Positions 9,169-17,487 of a stretch of DNA of 64,000 nucleotides are shown in pieces (position 1 is the first letter of the stretch; every line of letters starts with the position of its first letter). A program made the translations under genes and the position numbers. Location of the stretch: NCBI RefSeq assembly GCF_000737335.2, contig NZ_JMCC02000061.1, positions 45,086 through 109,085 of the forward strand, read 5' to 3'. Source of the DNA: Enhygromyxa salina. Its GTDB lineage: Bacteria > Myxococcota_A > Polyangia > Nannocystales > Nannocystaceae. The notes beneath the pieces are model-generated. The model searched no databases, was not told the DNA's origin, and saw only the letters and a program-made list of their open reading frames with translations.

Positions 9169-9480
9169 GTTTGTTCGCATCCGCATGTGTGGCCCCCTTG
9201 TATGATGCAGGTGGCTTCGGCGGACGTGCACGGGTGCTTGGTCGACGCTCCTCGGTGTTTGTTTGCATCCGCATGTGGGCCCCTGGGAGGGGGCTCGGGT
9301 GGCTTTGGCAGACGTGCGCGGGTGCTTGGCCGACGCTCCCCGGGGTGTTTGTTTGCATCCGCATGTGGCCCCCTGGGAGCCCTGAAAGGGGGCTCAGGTG
9401 GCTTCGGCGGACGTGCACGGGTGCTTCGCCGACTGTGGCCGCTTCGCGGCTGGTCGCATCGCTCCTCGGGTGGCTCCGGC
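9169..9480. repeat. intergenic tandem repeat, about 88-90 bp units
   Basis: The 9092-9693 gap holds no supported gene. It contains direct repeat units starting at about 9169, 9257 and 9347, each opening GTTTGTTTGCATCCGCATGTG-like (first copy GTTTGTTCGCAT) and continuing with a CCCCTGGGAG/GGGGGCTC dyad and GCGGACGTGCACGGGTGCTT. Spacing is 88 and 90 bp. Overlapping open frames on the minus strand are Pro/Arg-rich translations of the repeat. The remainder, about 9480-9693, shows nothing I recognise. Confidence 0.75.
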
Positions 9481-9693
9481 GTGGGTCTTTGGTGATCGTT
9501 GAGCGGGAGATCGTTGGCGATGGGCGGGGCAGACCGCCCTCGTTCGGCCGCCTGTGTGTGGGGGTCGGGAGCCGGCTGAACGTTGTTTGGCGGTCGCCGT
9601 GCGGATCCGGGCACTGCGCGAGGCCGGTGCGGCGACACCGGCGTGATCGGATCATGCGCTGTGGGTACTCTCGGATCGGGCCCCTCGATCGCC

Positions 9694-11688
9694 ATGCGCC
9701 GTCTATCTTCGACTCATCTCGTGTTGGGCTTGGCGATCTTGCCTGCCTGCTCCTCCGACCTCAGCGGCGGCGATGCCCCTGAGTCCTTCAGCTCGGAGGG
9801 GACGGACAGCGGGCCCGACACGGGGGACGGCGACGGCGATCCCCCCACCGGTGACGGCGACGGGGACGACGGCGCGGATGCTGGCGACGGCGACGGGGAC
9901 GGCGACGGCGACGGCGACGGCGCGTGTGGGCTCGACTGCGGTGAAGGTTACTGCATCGAGCTTGGCAACGAGCAGTATTGCGAGTGTCCCGAGGGCACCG
10001 ACTGGGGTCCCCACTATTGCGATCCATGCTCGGTCACCGACGCGGCGGGCAGCCACGACCTCGAGCTCGAGGTGTTGAAATTCGATGGGCGGTTCTTGCT
10101 CAACGGGGCGCCGCCGCCCAAGTCCGAGTACGACGATGCCAACTTGTGGTTGGAGAATTCCGCGACGGCCGACCGCGTCTGGCTTGGCAACACCCATGAC
10201 GGGCAGTTCGCCGTGCGCGTCACGCCAGGCATCTACGACGTCATCTATGAGGTCGAGACCCCAGGCGCTCTGATGCCGCACAACCTCCGGGTTCGGCTCG
10301 AGCGGCTGGCGCTGTTCGAGGCCGGCAGCGCCGACATCGACATTCGGGTGGCGTCGCGCACCGGAGACATCCTGCTCGATGGCGTCGCCCCACCGGTCAG
10401 CGAGTACGACGACGCCAACCTCCTGTTTCGAGATCCGGCGACCGGCGCCGAGGTCAAAGCAGGCAACACCCACGACGGCGCATACGCGATCCGTCTGGTC
10501 CCGGGCGAGTACGACATCATCTATCGGGTCGAGACCCCAGGGCCTGTCACGCCGCGCAACGATGGAGCGGTGCTGGCAACCGTGGTCGTGTCCAACGACG
10601 CCGACTTCCCGATTCTGATCTCGAGCGTGAGCCGCGAGGGCGCGTTCACGATCAACGGCGCGCCCGCGCCTGCCAGCGAGTACGACGACGCCAACATCGA
10701 GCTCGTGTCGGACGTGGCCGGGACCGTGGCGCTGGGCAACACCCACGACGGCAGCTACGCCCTGCGGGTGATCCCGGCCGAATACGCGGTGGTCTACGCG
10801 CACGAGACCGGCCCGAATGTGCCGCAAAACCAACGCGCCCAGTTCGACACGATCACCGTGTCCGAGGACGCCGCGGCGGCGGCGATCGACATCCCCATGG
10901 TCACGCTCGGGGGCATGTTGACGATCAACGGGGCGCCGCCGCCAGCCAGCGAGTTCGATGACGGCATCTTGCACCTGCGCGACAGCGAGACGGGCGACGC
11001 CGTATTGCTGGGTAACTCCCACGACGGCAGCTACCAGGTCAACCTGATCCCCGGCAGCTACGACGTCTACTACTCGCAAGAGACCGCGGGCGGCACCGTT
11101 CCCAACAACAAGAACGCCCGGGTGTTCACGGGCGCACAGGTCAGCGAGTCCGGCAGCTTGGACCTCGACGTGCAGGCGGTGACGATCTCGGGCGCGTTCA
11201 CGTTCGCGGGCGGCCAGCCGCCTGCGTCGTCCTATGAAGACGGGCGCATCTACCTGCGTAACACCGCAACCGATGACGCCGTGCTGCTTGGAAGCACCCA
11301 CGACGGCAGCTACGCGGCGATCGTCGTGCCCGGCGACTACGAAGTGTTCTACGTGCAAGAGAGCGGCGGCGACGTGCCGGGCAATCAAAACGCGATGCTC
11401 GAGAGCGTGGCGATCGGTGTGGGCATGACCCTGGATCTCGATGTCCCGGTCGTCAGCCTCAGCGGACAAGTGCTGCTCTCCAACGGCCAAGCGCCAGACA
11501 GCCCCGCCGACGGTGGGCAAGTGTACCTGCGCAACCTCGCGGGTGACTCGGTGTTGCTCGGCGACTCGTTCTCGGTCTACGCGACCAACTTGGTCGCCGG
11601 GACCTACGGGGTCTACTACCGATCCGAGGCCAGCGTGACCATGCCGCAGAACGAGAACGGCCGGTTCGCTTGTGTCACGATCGAGTGA
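9694..11688 (+). CDS. surface lipoprotein with GD stalk, EGF-like patch and six beta repeats
   Basis: A 664-residue predicted lipoprotein (lipobox LAILPAC). After the lipidation site come an acidic Gly/Asp stalk (about residues 30-75) and a Cys-rich EGF-like patch (CGLDCGEGYC...YCECPEG...CDPC). Six repeats of about 89 residues then run from about residue 129 to the end. Their consensus is G.fTINGAPPPASEYDDANi.L, then a strand, LGNTHDGSYA..V.PG.YDV.Y..ET.G..P.N, like stacked all-beta or carboxypeptidase-regulatory-like units. The last repeat is the most divergent. ATG at 9694 puts the signal peptide at the N-terminus, while longer starts do not. Probably a cell-surface structural or adhesive protein; no enzyme motif is visible. 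Confidence 0.85.
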   Translation: MRRLSSTHLVLGLAILPACSSDLSGGDAPESFSSEGTDSGPDTGDGDGDPPTGDGDGDDGADAGDGDGDGDGDGDGACGLDCGEGYCIELGNEQYCECPEGTDWGPHYCDPCSVTDAAGSHDLELEVLKFDGRFLLNGAPPPKSEYDDANLWLENSATADRVWLGNTHDGQFAVRVTPGIYDVIYEVETPGALMPHNLRVRLERLALFEAGSADIDIRVASRTGDILLDGVAPPVSEYDDANLLFRDPATGAEVKAGNTHDGAYAIRLVPGEYDIIYRVETPGPVTPRNDGAVLATVVVSNDADFPILISSVSREGAFTINGAPAPASEYDDANIELVSDVAGTVALGNTHDGSYALRVIPAEYAVVYAHETGPNVPQNQRAQFDTITVSEDAAAAAIDIPMVTLGGMLTINGAPPPASEFDDGILHLRDSETGDAVLLGNSHDGSYQVNLIPGSYDVYYSQETAGGTVPNNKNARVFTGAQVSESGSLDLDVQAVTISGAFTFAGGQPPASSYEDGRIYLRNTATDDAVLLGSTHDGSYAAIVVPGDYEVFYVQESGGDVPGNQNAMLESVAIGVGMTLDLDVPVVSLSGQVLLSNGQAPDSPADGGQVYLRNLAGDSVLLGDSFSVYATNLVAGTYGVYYRSEASVTMPQNENGRFACVTIE

Positions 11689-11793
11689 GCATGGGATCCA
11701 CCGCCCGGCTCTTGTCGGCGATGAACATCATCGGCCGACCATCCCACTTGGGCGTTGTCGCGCTGGCGTCGATGTGTAGGTCCGCAGGAATCG

Positions 11794-11844
11794 CTAGCCC
11801 CAAATCAAGCGCTGAATTGGAAAAGGTGAGTGATTTGGGGCTAG
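11794..11844. repeat. 14-bp inverted repeat (REP-like), copy A
   Basis: CTAGCCCCAAATCA at 11794-11807 and TGATTTGGGGCTAG at 11831-11844 form a perfect inverted repeat around a 23-base loop. The left arm and its flank (11794-11814) also match the reverse complement of 11952-11972 with one mismatch. A separate perfect palindrome, GGGGCTTTCGAAAGCCCC, lies at 11902-11919. This gap between the lipoprotein and clpB (11689-12044) has no supported gene. Confidence 0.75.
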
Positions 11845-11934
11845 TACGAGCCGACAGGCGAGCGTTTGGGGTGAGCGAAGGGGGCTCCGCCGCCGAAGCG
11901 AGGGGCTTTCGAAAGCCCCCTTGAAGACATAGTA

Positions 11935-11972
11935 GGCCCGAGTCGAGCGCGCAGCGCTTGATTCGGGGCTAG
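11935..11972 (-). repeat. REP-like dispersed repeat, copy B
   Basis: Read on the minus strand, this 38-base segment begins CTAGCCCCGAATCAAGCGCT and ends CTCGACTCGGGCC. The same string, with a few differences, recurs in the opposite orientation at 53283-53322, 41 kb away, and its first 21 bases recur at 11794-11814. Each copy is in or next to an intergenic space after a gene end. Confidence 0.7.
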
Positions 11973-11990
11973 GGGGAGGTCGATTGTGAC

Positions 11991-12033
11991 CGCCAGCGGC
12001 GGCTTGGCGATTCGCCGCCTGCCGCCGCTGGCG
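11991..12033. terminator. strong stem-loop after clpB
   Basis: CGCCAGCGGCGG (11991-12002) pairs perfectly with CCGCCGCTGGCG (12022-12033), a 12-bp stem. The loop holds a smaller hairpin (GGCGA/TTCGCC). It lies 12 bases beyond the clpB stop codon. There is no T-tract, so it may work as a factor-assisted or bidirectional terminator, or as an mRNA 3' stabiliser. Confidence 0.6.
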
Positions 12034-12044
12034 TGGTGCTCGAC

Positions 12045-14747
12045 TCAGCCTTGCGCAGCCTGAGCCCGCGCGGACGCTGGCTTGGCCTCTAGCGCCAACC
12101 CGTCGCCGCTCGGATCCAGCGTGACCACGACCGTGTCTCCGCGGCCGTACCCGCCGGCCAGGATCCCGCGTGACAAGGGCTCGAGGATCCGCCGCTGCAA
12201 CAAGCGCTTGAGCGGCCGCGCGCCAAACTCGGGCTCATAGCCGCGGTCCGCCAACCATTGCTTGGCGTCGTCGCTGAGCTCGAGCTCGAGCTCGCGCTCG
12301 CGCAGCCGCTTGGCGACCCGGCGCAGCTGAATCTCCAAGATCCCCAGCATGTGTTCGCGGCCGAGCGGATGAAACTGGATGATGTCGTCGAGCCGGTTGA
12401 GGAACTCGGGGCGGAACCGTTGGCGCAACAATTTGGCCCGGGCCCGCTCGAGCTCGGCCTCGGGCAGATCCTCCGCGAGCAGCTCCGAGCCAATGTTCGA
12501 GGTCATCAAGATCAGCGTATTGCGAAAGTCGACCGTGCGGCCTTGGCTGTCGGTCAGGCGGCCATCGTCGAGCACCTGCAGCAACAGGTTGAAGACCTCG
12601 GGGTGGGCCTTCTCGATCTCGTCGAGCAGGACCACGCTGTAGGGCTTGCGGCGCACGGCCTCGGTCAGCTGCCCGCCCTCGTCGTAGCCGACGTAGCCGG
12701 GCGGGGCGCCGATCAAGCGCGAGACGGAGAACTTCTCCATGTACTCGCTCATGTCGATCCGCACCACGTTGCGCTCGTCGTCGAACAAGAACTCGGCGCA
12801 GGCCTTGGCCAGCTCGGTCTTGCCGACGCCCGTGGGGCCCAAGAACAAGAACGATCCAATTGGACGGTCGGGATCGCCGAGCCCCGCTCGCGCTTGGCGA
12901 ACCGCAGACGCGATCGCGGTGATCGCCTGCCGCTGGCCGATCACGCGCTGCTGCAGGTTGTCTTCCATGGCCAAGAGCTTGGCTTGCTCGCCCTGCAGCA
13001 TCTTGGCGACCGGGATCCCGGTCCACTTGCTGACGATCTCGGCGACGTCCTCGTCGGTCACGACCTCGCGCAGGAACGAGCCGTTCGCTTGGGCTTGGTG
13101 CAGCTGCTCGCGGGCGGCGACGCGCTGGGCCTCGAGCTCGCGCAGGGTCCCGTAGGTCAGCTGCGAGGCCCGCTCGAGATCGCCAGATTGCTGCGCTCGC
13201 GCGGCGTCGGCCTTGACCCGCTCGATCTGCTCGCTCAGTTGCTTGATCTCGGCGAAGCGGTCGCGCTCGGTCTGCCAGCGCCCGCGCAGCGCCGCGGCCT
13301 CTTCGCGCAAGCTCGCTAGCTCGGCCTCTACGACCCGCAGTCGCTCGGCCCGGCGCTCTTGCTTTTGTTGATCTTCGTCGCTCTGGCTGCCAAGCATCGC
13401 GCCCAATTTTTCTCGCAGGCCGCCCCCTTTGCCCTCGCGCTCGAGCGCTTGACGCTCCATCTCGAGCCGGGTGATCCGGCGCTCGAGCTCGTCGATCGGC
13501 AGCGGCACGCTCTCGACCTCCATCTTGAGCCGGGCCGACGCCTCGTCGATGAGATCGATCGCCTTGTCGGGCAAGAACCGGTTTTGGATGTAGCGGTGGC
13601 TGAGGTTGGCGGCGGCGATCAGCGCGGCGTCCTCGATCTGGATGCCGTGGTGAGCCTCGAAGCGATCGCGCAGACCCCTGAGGATCGAGACCGTATCCTC
13701 GACCGAGGGCTCGTCGATCATCACGGGCTGAAACCGGCGCTCGAGCGCTTTGTCCTTCTCGATGTACTTGCGGTACTCGTCGAGGGTCGTCGCGCCAATG
13801 CAGCGCAGCTCGCCGCGGGCGAGGGCCGGCTTGAGCATGTTGGCGGCGTCTTGGGTGCCCTCGCTGCCGCCGGCTCCAACCAGCGTGTGCAGCTCGTCGA
13901 TGAACAGCAGGATCTGGCCGCCAGCTTGCTCGATCTCGGTCAGCACGGCCTTGAGCCGCTCCTCGAATTCACCGCGATACTTGGCGCCCGCGACCAGCGA
14001 CGCGAGGTCGAGCTGGACCAGGCGGCGATCGACGAGCGACTCGGGCACGTCGCCGGCCGCGATCCGCAGCGCGATACCCTCCGCGATCGCGGTCTTGCCG
14101 ACCCCAGGATCGCCGATCAACACCGGGTTGTTCTTGGTCCGGCGTGACAACACCTGGATCGCGCGCCTGATCTCTGCGTCGCGACCGATCACGGGATCCA
14201 GCTTTTGCGCGCGGGCCAGACCCGAGAGATCACGCGTATATTTTGCGAGGGCTTCATAAGTGCCCTCGGGATCTTCGGTTGTGACGCTCTGGCTCCCGCG
14301 CATCTCTTGCAGGGCCGAGAGCACCAGCTCGCGCGAGGCGCCGAGCTCACGCAGGACCCGGGTGGCCTTGATCTGAGCCTTGTCGGCCCGGTCCGACAGC
14401 ATCGCGAGGACGAGGTGCTCGCTGCTGATGAACTTGTCCTTGAGTGCCTCGGCCTCGTCGGCGGCGATGTCGAGCGCCGCATGCAGCTCGCGCGAGACGC
14501 TGAGATCACCGCCGCTGACCTTCGAGCGCTTCGCGAAGGCATCGGATACGGCCCGCTCGATCGCGGAACCGTGGACACCCGCGCGCTCGAGCAAGGGCCG
14601 CACGAGCCCGCCGTCTTGCGAGATCGCGGCGAGCAACAGGTGCAGGCTGTCGACCTGTGCGTGGTGGAGGTCGCGGGCCATTGCCTGCGCGTGGGCGATT
14701 GCGTGACGGGTCTTGACCGTCGCCTTCTCGGGATTGAATGCCGCCAT
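12045..14747 (-). CDS. clpB: ATP-dependent disaggregase ClpB
   Basis: A 900-residue Hsp100 chaperone that, with DnaK, pulls polypeptides out of aggregates in the cytoplasm. All parts are present: duplicated Clp N-domain repeats; AAA-1 with Walker A GDPGVGKT and the pore loop around KYRGEFEERLK; a coiled-coil middle domain (about residues 400-530, Glu/Arg-rich, present in ClpB but not ClpA/ClpX); and AAA-2 with Walker A GPTGVGKT, IDMSEYMEKFSVSRLIG, the pore-loop GYVGYDEGG and a C-terminal small domain ending FGARPLKRLLQR. Length fits the family. ATG at 14747 (MAAFNPEK) is the conserved start; ATG at 14771 would add eight residues. The gene is monocistronic. Confidence 0.97.
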   Translation of the reverse strand: MAAFNPEKATVKTRHAIAHAQAMARDLHHAQVDSLHLLLAAISQDGGLVRPLLERAGVHGSAIERAVSDAFAKRSKVSGGDLSVSRELHAALDIAADEAEALKDKFISSEHLVLAMLSDRADKAQIKATRVLRELGASRELVLSALQEMRGSQSVTTEDPEGTYEALAKYTRDLSGLARAQKLDPVIGRDAEIRRAIQVLSRRTKNNPVLIGDPGVGKTAIAEGIALRIAAGDVPESLVDRRLVQLDLASLVAGAKYRGEFEERLKAVLTEIEQAGGQILLFIDELHTLVGAGGSEGTQDAANMLKPALARGELRCIGATTLDEYRKYIEKDKALERRFQPVMIDEPSVEDTVSILRGLRDRFEAHHGIQIEDAALIAAANLSHRYIQNRFLPDKAIDLIDEASARLKMEVESVPLPIDELERRITRLEMERQALEREGKGGGLREKLGAMLGSQSDEDQQKQERRAERLRVVEAELASLREEAAALRGRWQTERDRFAEIKQLSEQIERVKADAARAQQSGDLERASQLTYGTLRELEAQRVAAREQLHQAQANGSFLREVVTDEDVAEIVSKWTGIPVAKMLQGEQAKLLAMEDNLQQRVIGQRQAITAIASAVRQARAGLGDPDRPIGSFLFLGPTGVGKTELAKACAEFLFDDERNVVRIDMSEYMEKFSVSRLIGAPPGYVGYDEGGQLTEAVRRKPYSVVLLDEIEKAHPEVFNLLLQVLDDGRLTDSQGRTVDFRNTLILMTSNIGSELLAEDLPEAELERARAKLLRQRFRPEFLNRLDDIIQFHPLGREHMLGILEIQLRRVAKRLRERELELELSDDAKQWLADRGYEPEFGARPLKRLLQRRILEPLSRGILAGGYGRGDTVVVTLDPSGDGLALEAKPASARAQAAQG

Positions 14748-14911
14748 CTTGATGTGTCTTTCTGCGCCCATCCGGGCGCGGGGGGGGGCTCTTGCGCTGT
14801 CGCGTGCCCGCTTGCGACCCGAAGGTGTGCATCTGATCTGGCAGTGCAACCCCGGCGTGACCTGGCGCGCGAGCTTGCCTCGCCGGGCGAACGCGGCCAT
14901 CCTCGGGCGCA

Positions 14912-15415
14912 ATGTTCTCGCTCCTCGCGACCGTGCTGTTCTCGGGAACGACGATCGCTGCGGCGCCGCCAACCGAGACGGCGCCGGGCGGGTACCGAAC
15001 GCTGAGTGAGCAGCGCGAGCGCGAGGGTCCGCCGCGCGACGGCGAAGACGAACTGACGATCGGCTCGGTGTTGTTCTCGCTCGGGTTGCTGCGCGCGGGC
15101 GCTGGCGTGCTGACCGCGGTGATGGCCGATCGCCCTGGGATGTGTCCGGACCCAGAGCAAGGTTGCGGATCGCTGCGCGCCTACGGGTGGGCCGGCCTTG
15201 GCGAGGGGGTGCTGCTCACCGGCACCGGGATCGTCTACCTCGCGATCGGTGCGTCGCGGCGGGGCCAGTATCAACGCTGGGAGCGAGGCGAGCCGCTGGC
15301 CAAGCGGCTGCAGCTGAGCCCATGGGTCACGACTTCGCGCGGGTGGGTGGGCTCGGCTGGGCTCGGGCCGGTCCGGCTCACCGGCGGGGGCGCGTCCGTT
15401 CAGCTGCGCTTTTGA
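14912..15415 (+). CDS. hypothetical secreted or membrane protein
   Basis: 167 residues beginning with a signal-like segment (MFSLLATVLFSGTTIAAA). Two hydrophobic segments follow (GSVLFSLGLLRAGAGVLTAVM and GLGEGVLLTGTGIVYLAIGA), then a basic stretch and a C-terminus ending VQLRF. The C-terminal strand with final Phe could hint at an outer-membrane protein, but the protein is short. It diverges from clpB across about 160 bp and its last 16 bases overlap the convergent gene. I do not recognise the family. Confidence 0.65.
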   Translation: MFSLLATVLFSGTTIAAAPPTETAPGGYRTLSEQREREGPPRDGEDELTIGSVLFSLGLLRAGAGVLTAVMADRPGMCPDPEQGCGSLRAYGWAGLGEGVLLTGTGIVYLAIGASRRGQYQRWERGEPLAKRLQLSPWVTTSRGWVGSAGLGPVRLTGGGASVQLRF

Positions 15416-15795
15416 AGCGTGAGCTCGGCGGCCGGTTCAAACTCCGTCGCGGCTGCGAGCTCGGCTTCGGCGGTGTCTTGATCCGCGTGCAGCAGCAGCC
15501 CAAGCACCCCGGCATGGGTCTGGCCATAGCAGTCGGGCTCGCGGTTGGCTGCGCACCACAGGGCCATCAGCGCCAACGGCAGGTTGGGCGCGGGCCGCAG
15601 CAGCAGCTGCCTGGCTTCGTCGAAGTTCGCGCTGGCCACCGGATCGATGACCCTGCGCTGGTATTTGGCCGTCAAGCTGGCGACGGCCGCCCCCTCGTCG
15701 AAGCTCAGCTGGACGAGCGTCAACACCGATTGCAGGTGAGCGCTAGCGCGCTCGACAGTCTCTTGGATTAGCATCAACTCGGGCATCGACCTCAT
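15400..15795 (-). CDS. hypothetical protein
   Basis: 131 residues, soluble, Ala/Leu-rich and predominantly helical, with no signal peptide or motif I recognise. A Cys pair in WCAANREPDCYG is the only notable feature. Composition and codon use resemble neighbouring genes, which supports it being real. The 3' end overlaps the convergent gene by 16 bases. An alternative start (MPELM) lies nine bases inside. Confidence 0.5.
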   Translation of the reverse strand: MRSMPELMLIQETVERASAHLQSVLTLVQLSFDEGAAVASLTAKYQRRVIDPVASANFDEARQLLLRPAPNLPLALMALWCAANREPDCYGQTHAGVLGLLLHADQDTAEAELAAATEFEPAAELTLQKRS

Positions 15796-16256
15796 CAGTG
15801 TTGGCTCCTATGAGTTCGTTGTCGTATCAGGCTGAATGATCGGAAATTGGCAGCTGAGAATACTCACTGACCCAGAATGGGCCGGTTGTGTACACTCAGC
15901 GCAAGGTCTACGGGTCAAATGAGGGCTTGTGTAGTGAAAGCTTTGCTGTGATTGGTCAAAAGGACAGCTCCTCCGCCCGGGGCAGACCCGCTCACAAATG
16001 TCGCCTGTAGGCTGCCAGGACGTTCCCAAGCGGAAAATGGACTGCAGGTAGACGTCGGCACATTGATGCATGGACTGCAGATGAGTTGGCCGCCATTGCG
16101 AGTCGGACCGAAGGACGCAACATTTGCTCACTGTCCCCGCCAGGTCTTGGCGAGCCTGGTTCGGTAGCGAGAGCCAGCCGCTGGACGCGCCGTCGGGCCG
16201 CCGTTGGGCCAAAGGTCGCTTGCGGTGGGTTCGGCCAGCTGGAATCGTGCCGGCCG
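15796..16256. other. gene-free stretch of lower GC
   Basis: About 460 bases with visibly lower GC than the surrounding genes and no convincing coding frame. ATGGACTGCAG occurs twice (at about 16036 and 16069). It probably holds promoters for the flanking divergent genes, but I cannot point to a clear -35/-10 pair. Confidence 0.4.
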
Positions 16257-16961
16257 ATGTCGGGCACGATCGACCACCCCAGCTTCCGCGTGATCGATGA
16301 CTTCCTCGAGGAGGACGCGTGGACCGAGGTCTGGAGCCACTTTCAGTTCATGGAGCTGCTGCCGGTCACGCGCAGTCGGGGCGCGTGGAAGCTCGACGAT
16401 GGCGTGCCGCTGGGTGGCCATGAGCTGTGCACCGACGGCCGCGATCCCGACGCTCGCCACGATCCGGCCCGGCCCCAGCGCTATCCAGGCCAGACCCCGC
16501 TCGATCGGGTCGTCCACGCGCTGCTGGCCCGCCCCGAGCTGCACGAGGGGCTGATCGCCGACACCTGGGACCGACTCAGCGCCCGGGCCTACGTGTACCC
16601 CCACGGCACGGGGCTGTCGTGGCACGTCGATGATCACCAACTCTATGCCGGGGCGTTCATCTACTACGCGCACCCGCACTGGAACGCGCACTGGGGTGGC
16701 GAGCTGCTGATCGGCGAGCTCGAGGCCGACACGGATGCCAGCGATGACGAGGCGGAGCCGCTCCCGATCATGGGCTATCGGTTCGAGACCGAGGACTACT
16801 CCGCGCGGCTGCTCGACATGGGCTGCGGCAGCTTCGTGATGCCAAAGCCCAACCGCTTGGTGCTGCTGGCTGGCGCTCCCCACATGATCGCGGCGGTCAG
16901 CCCCGCTGCGGGGCACAACGTGCGGGCCAGCGTGTCGGGGTTCTTCCTCACCCCCGAATGA
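16257..16961 (+). CDS. 2-oxoglutarate/Fe(II)-dependent oxygenase (prolyl-hydroxylase-like)
   Basis: 234 residues with the double-stranded beta-helix iron-binding signature: HVD (HxD) in LSWHVDDHQLYAGAFIYY, a downstream strand WGGELLIGE, and a distal His plus a 2OG-binding Arg in the C-terminal region (APHMIAAVSP...GHNVRASVSGFF). These enzymes hydroxylate amino-acid side chains or small molecules using O2 and 2-oxoglutarate; the substrate is unknown. ATG at 16257 (MSGTIDHPSF) begins just before the conserved FRVIDDFL strand. The long upstream open frame is not protein-like. Confidence 0.85.
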   Translation: MSGTIDHPSFRVIDDFLEEDAWTEVWSHFQFMELLPVTRSRGAWKLDDGVPLGGHELCTDGRDPDARHDPARPQRYPGQTPLDRVVHALLARPELHEGLIADTWDRLSARAYVYPHGTGLSWHVDDHQLYAGAFIYYAHPHWNAHWGGELLIGELEADTDASDDEAEPLPIMGYRFETEDYSARLLDMGCGSFVMPKPNRLVLLAGAPHMIAAVSPAAGHNVRASVSGFFLTPE

Positions 16962-16980
16962 GGCACGATGGGTCCAGCTC

Positions 16981-17445
16981 ATGGCTCGCCCCGCCCCCGT
17001 TCCGCTGTCCAAGCTCCACCCGGTGCGCTTCCCCGATCGCTGCCCCGTGTGCGGCAAGGTCTCGCCTGGGCACACCCTCGCGCTCGACCAACTGTTTGGG
17101 ATCTACCGGCCGGTGTCCGACGATGTGTTCGGCCGCTGGCAGTCGCAGCTGCCGGTCTGCAAGGAGCACGAGCGGCGGCTTCGGCTGGCGCGGCGGAGCG
17201 ACCTGCTGTCGGTCGTCGGCTTCGCGCTCGCAGGCTTCGCGGGGTTGCTCTACCTGGTCCGATTCGAGATGTTTGCAGCTGGCTGGTGGTCGTGGGCGGC
17301 CGTGCTGGCGACCGGGCTGCTGCCGATCGGTCTGATCCGGCTCGCGCTGCGGCCGATCTTCGACATTGCGCCAGATGACGATCTCGTGGAGTTCGAGCTG
17401 CGCAACACTGCCTACGCCAAAGACTTCATTGCGCTCAACCGCTAG
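16981..17445 (+). CDS. small membrane protein with Cys-rich N-terminus
   Basis: 154 residues. The N-terminal third has CPVCGK and a later VCKEHE, a pattern suited to one zinc site. Two transmembrane helices follow (LLSVVGFALAGFAGLLYLV and WAAVLATGLLPIGLIRLAL), then a short polar C-terminus. It starts 19 bases after the oxygenase gene on the same strand, so the two may be co-transcribed. No family is recognised. Confidence 0.7.
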   Translation: MARPAPVPLSKLHPVRFPDRCPVCGKVSPGHTLALDQLFGIYRPVSDDVFGRWQSQLPVCKEHERRLRLARRSDLLSVVGFALAGFAGLLYLVRFEMFAAGWWSWAAVLATGLLPIGLIRLALRPIFDIAPDDDLVEFELRNTAYAKDFIALNR

Positions 17446-17487
17446 CAGCCTCGCACGCGCCTAGAACAGTGCGTATGCTAGCTGTTC

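Noticed and set aside
9072..9695. Minus-strand Pro/Arg-rich ORF of 207 residues
   Set aside because: It is a translation of the 88-90-bp tandem repeat, with repeated HADANKH strings and no start signal.
15808..16212. 134-residue minus-strand ORF in the gene-free stretch
   Set aside because: Composition is not protein-like, there is no motif and it overlaps the oxygenase upstream region.
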